In this document: positions 63,491 to 64,000 of the stretch, in pieces
How positions within the stretch are numbered: the first letter of the stretch is position 1
How the letters are laid out: each line of letters opens with the position of its first letter
NCBI GenBank assembly: GCA_038030265.1
Contig: CM075937.1
Span: 13,516,001-13,580,000 of the forward strand
DNA length: 64,000 bases
Direction: 5' to 3'
Source: Corythucha ciliata
Taxonomy: Eukaryota > Arthropoda > Insecta > Hemiptera > Tingidae
Notes under the pieces: model-generated
Told to the model about the DNA's origin: nothing
What the model saw: the letters and a program-made list of their open reading frames with translations, nothing else
Database searches by the model: none
Made by a program: the position numbers and the translations under genes

Positions 63491-64000
63491 AACGCCCGAT
63501 AACCTCCACTTTTTTCGACGTCAAAAAATTCACAAAAATCGTACGAGTCCGAAATGGTGCCACACTTTCATGTTCAGTCATTTCCGACCAGTCCGGTCAG
63601 GTCAGCTTCGGTCAAGTCCGGTCACGAAACCATCATTTGCACTATTTCTCAAGTCTCGTGAACCCTTGAGGTCAATTTACCACGTTTCGAGTCTGTTTCA
63701 TTCAAAGTGACCGCTTCGGTCAACCCCGGTCACGGCTGATCAATTGGCGGTAATTCTTGAGTGGAATCTGACTGGTGGGCCCCTTCAATACAGACAGCAA
63801 GAAGAACGGCTCAAATCGGACCAGCGACTGTTGAGTAACATGAATTTGTTTGAGCTTGACCACTCCGATCTTCAAACGGTCGTTTGACCGCTGACCGAAC
63901 TCTCGATGGACGATTTTGTAATGAATTTCATGAGCTGGGACAACTATTTACCAGATTTTCCAGGTTTGGTTGCAATTTTTGAAAAACTCGCGCTGATTCT

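Larger units (their letters stand above)
61383..64000 (+). repeat. 724-bp tandem repeat, second block, running off the window
   Basis: A diverged tail of one unit (61383-61534), then units starting at about 61535, 62259, 62983 and 63707 (period 724). The last is cut by the window edge. Units end with CCGGTCAGGTCAGCTTCGGT and begin with CGCTTCGGTCAA, so CGGTCA/TGACCG half-sites cluster at the boundary. The left-most unit is the most diverged and inner units are almost identical. Confidence 0.92.

Overview
This window looks like repeat-choked, gene-poor nuclear DNA of an arthropod, probably an insect. I cannot name the species from sequence alone. The evidence is a spliced class A GPCR exon, intron-containing piggyBac and THAP (P-element-like) genes with GT..AG junctions, BEL/Pao, Ty3/gypsy and non-LTR retrotransposon remains, many miniature transposons, and TCAGT initiator-like motifs. 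There are no operons, ribosome-binding sites or tRNA/rRNA genes. Only one host-type coding exon is convincing (GPCR, 29036-29437). The window has one 500-N assembly gap (41725-42224) and far too many poly(C)/poly(G) runs.

Layout. 1-8.1 kb: degenerate short-period arrays (48-bp units, TTAGC arrays, GAGCCAAAT arrays) plus a small MITE. 8.1-11.7 kb: a hAT terminus, a basic unknown ORF, then a 5'-truncated, internally deleted BEL/Pao element ending in its 3' LTR. 12-18.9 kb: four further short-period families, including a 481-bp tandem duplication. 19.2-26 kb: a decayed non-LTR retrotransposon (ORF1, RT, 3' tail) split by a 3.2-kb DNA transposon with CACTGGGAAAA termini, which itself carries a 321-bp hAT MITE. 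26-38 kb: more arrays, the GPCR exon and an RT scrap. 38.1-39.9 kb: a second CACTGGGAAAA transposon. 41.1-45.5 kb: gypsy integrase tail with a MITE inside it, the gap, a MULE fragment, an RT pseudogene and an LTR-element remnant. 45.5-48.1 kb: an apparently intact piggyBac transposase with one intron. 48.3-54 kb: mariner-like termini and MITEs and a 440-bp interspersed repeat. 54.6-56.7 kb: a higher-order repeat (about 140-bp monomers in 845-bp blocks) ending in inverted orientation. 56.8-64 kb: RT pieces, a 724-bp tandem repeat with a conserved 102/103-codon ORF, and a four-exon gene encoding two THAP domains.

The best candidate for something undescribed is the pair of CACTGGGAAAA elements (22483-25682 and 38149-39850). 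Both have matching termini, a 2-bp target duplication (TG or TA), terminal regions built from alternating ACCG/CGGT half-sites, and a small spliced gene whose first exon shares an LLxEWK motif. Second best are the TTAGC arrays, which carry the same flanking module with the same polarity in three places, and the 724-bp ORF-bearing tandem repeat.

No genes act together as a pathway here. The window records nested insertion, local tandem amplification and decay of mobile DNA. Coordinates of arrays are approximate (tens of bases). Nothing was run: all homology calls are from recognition of motifs.
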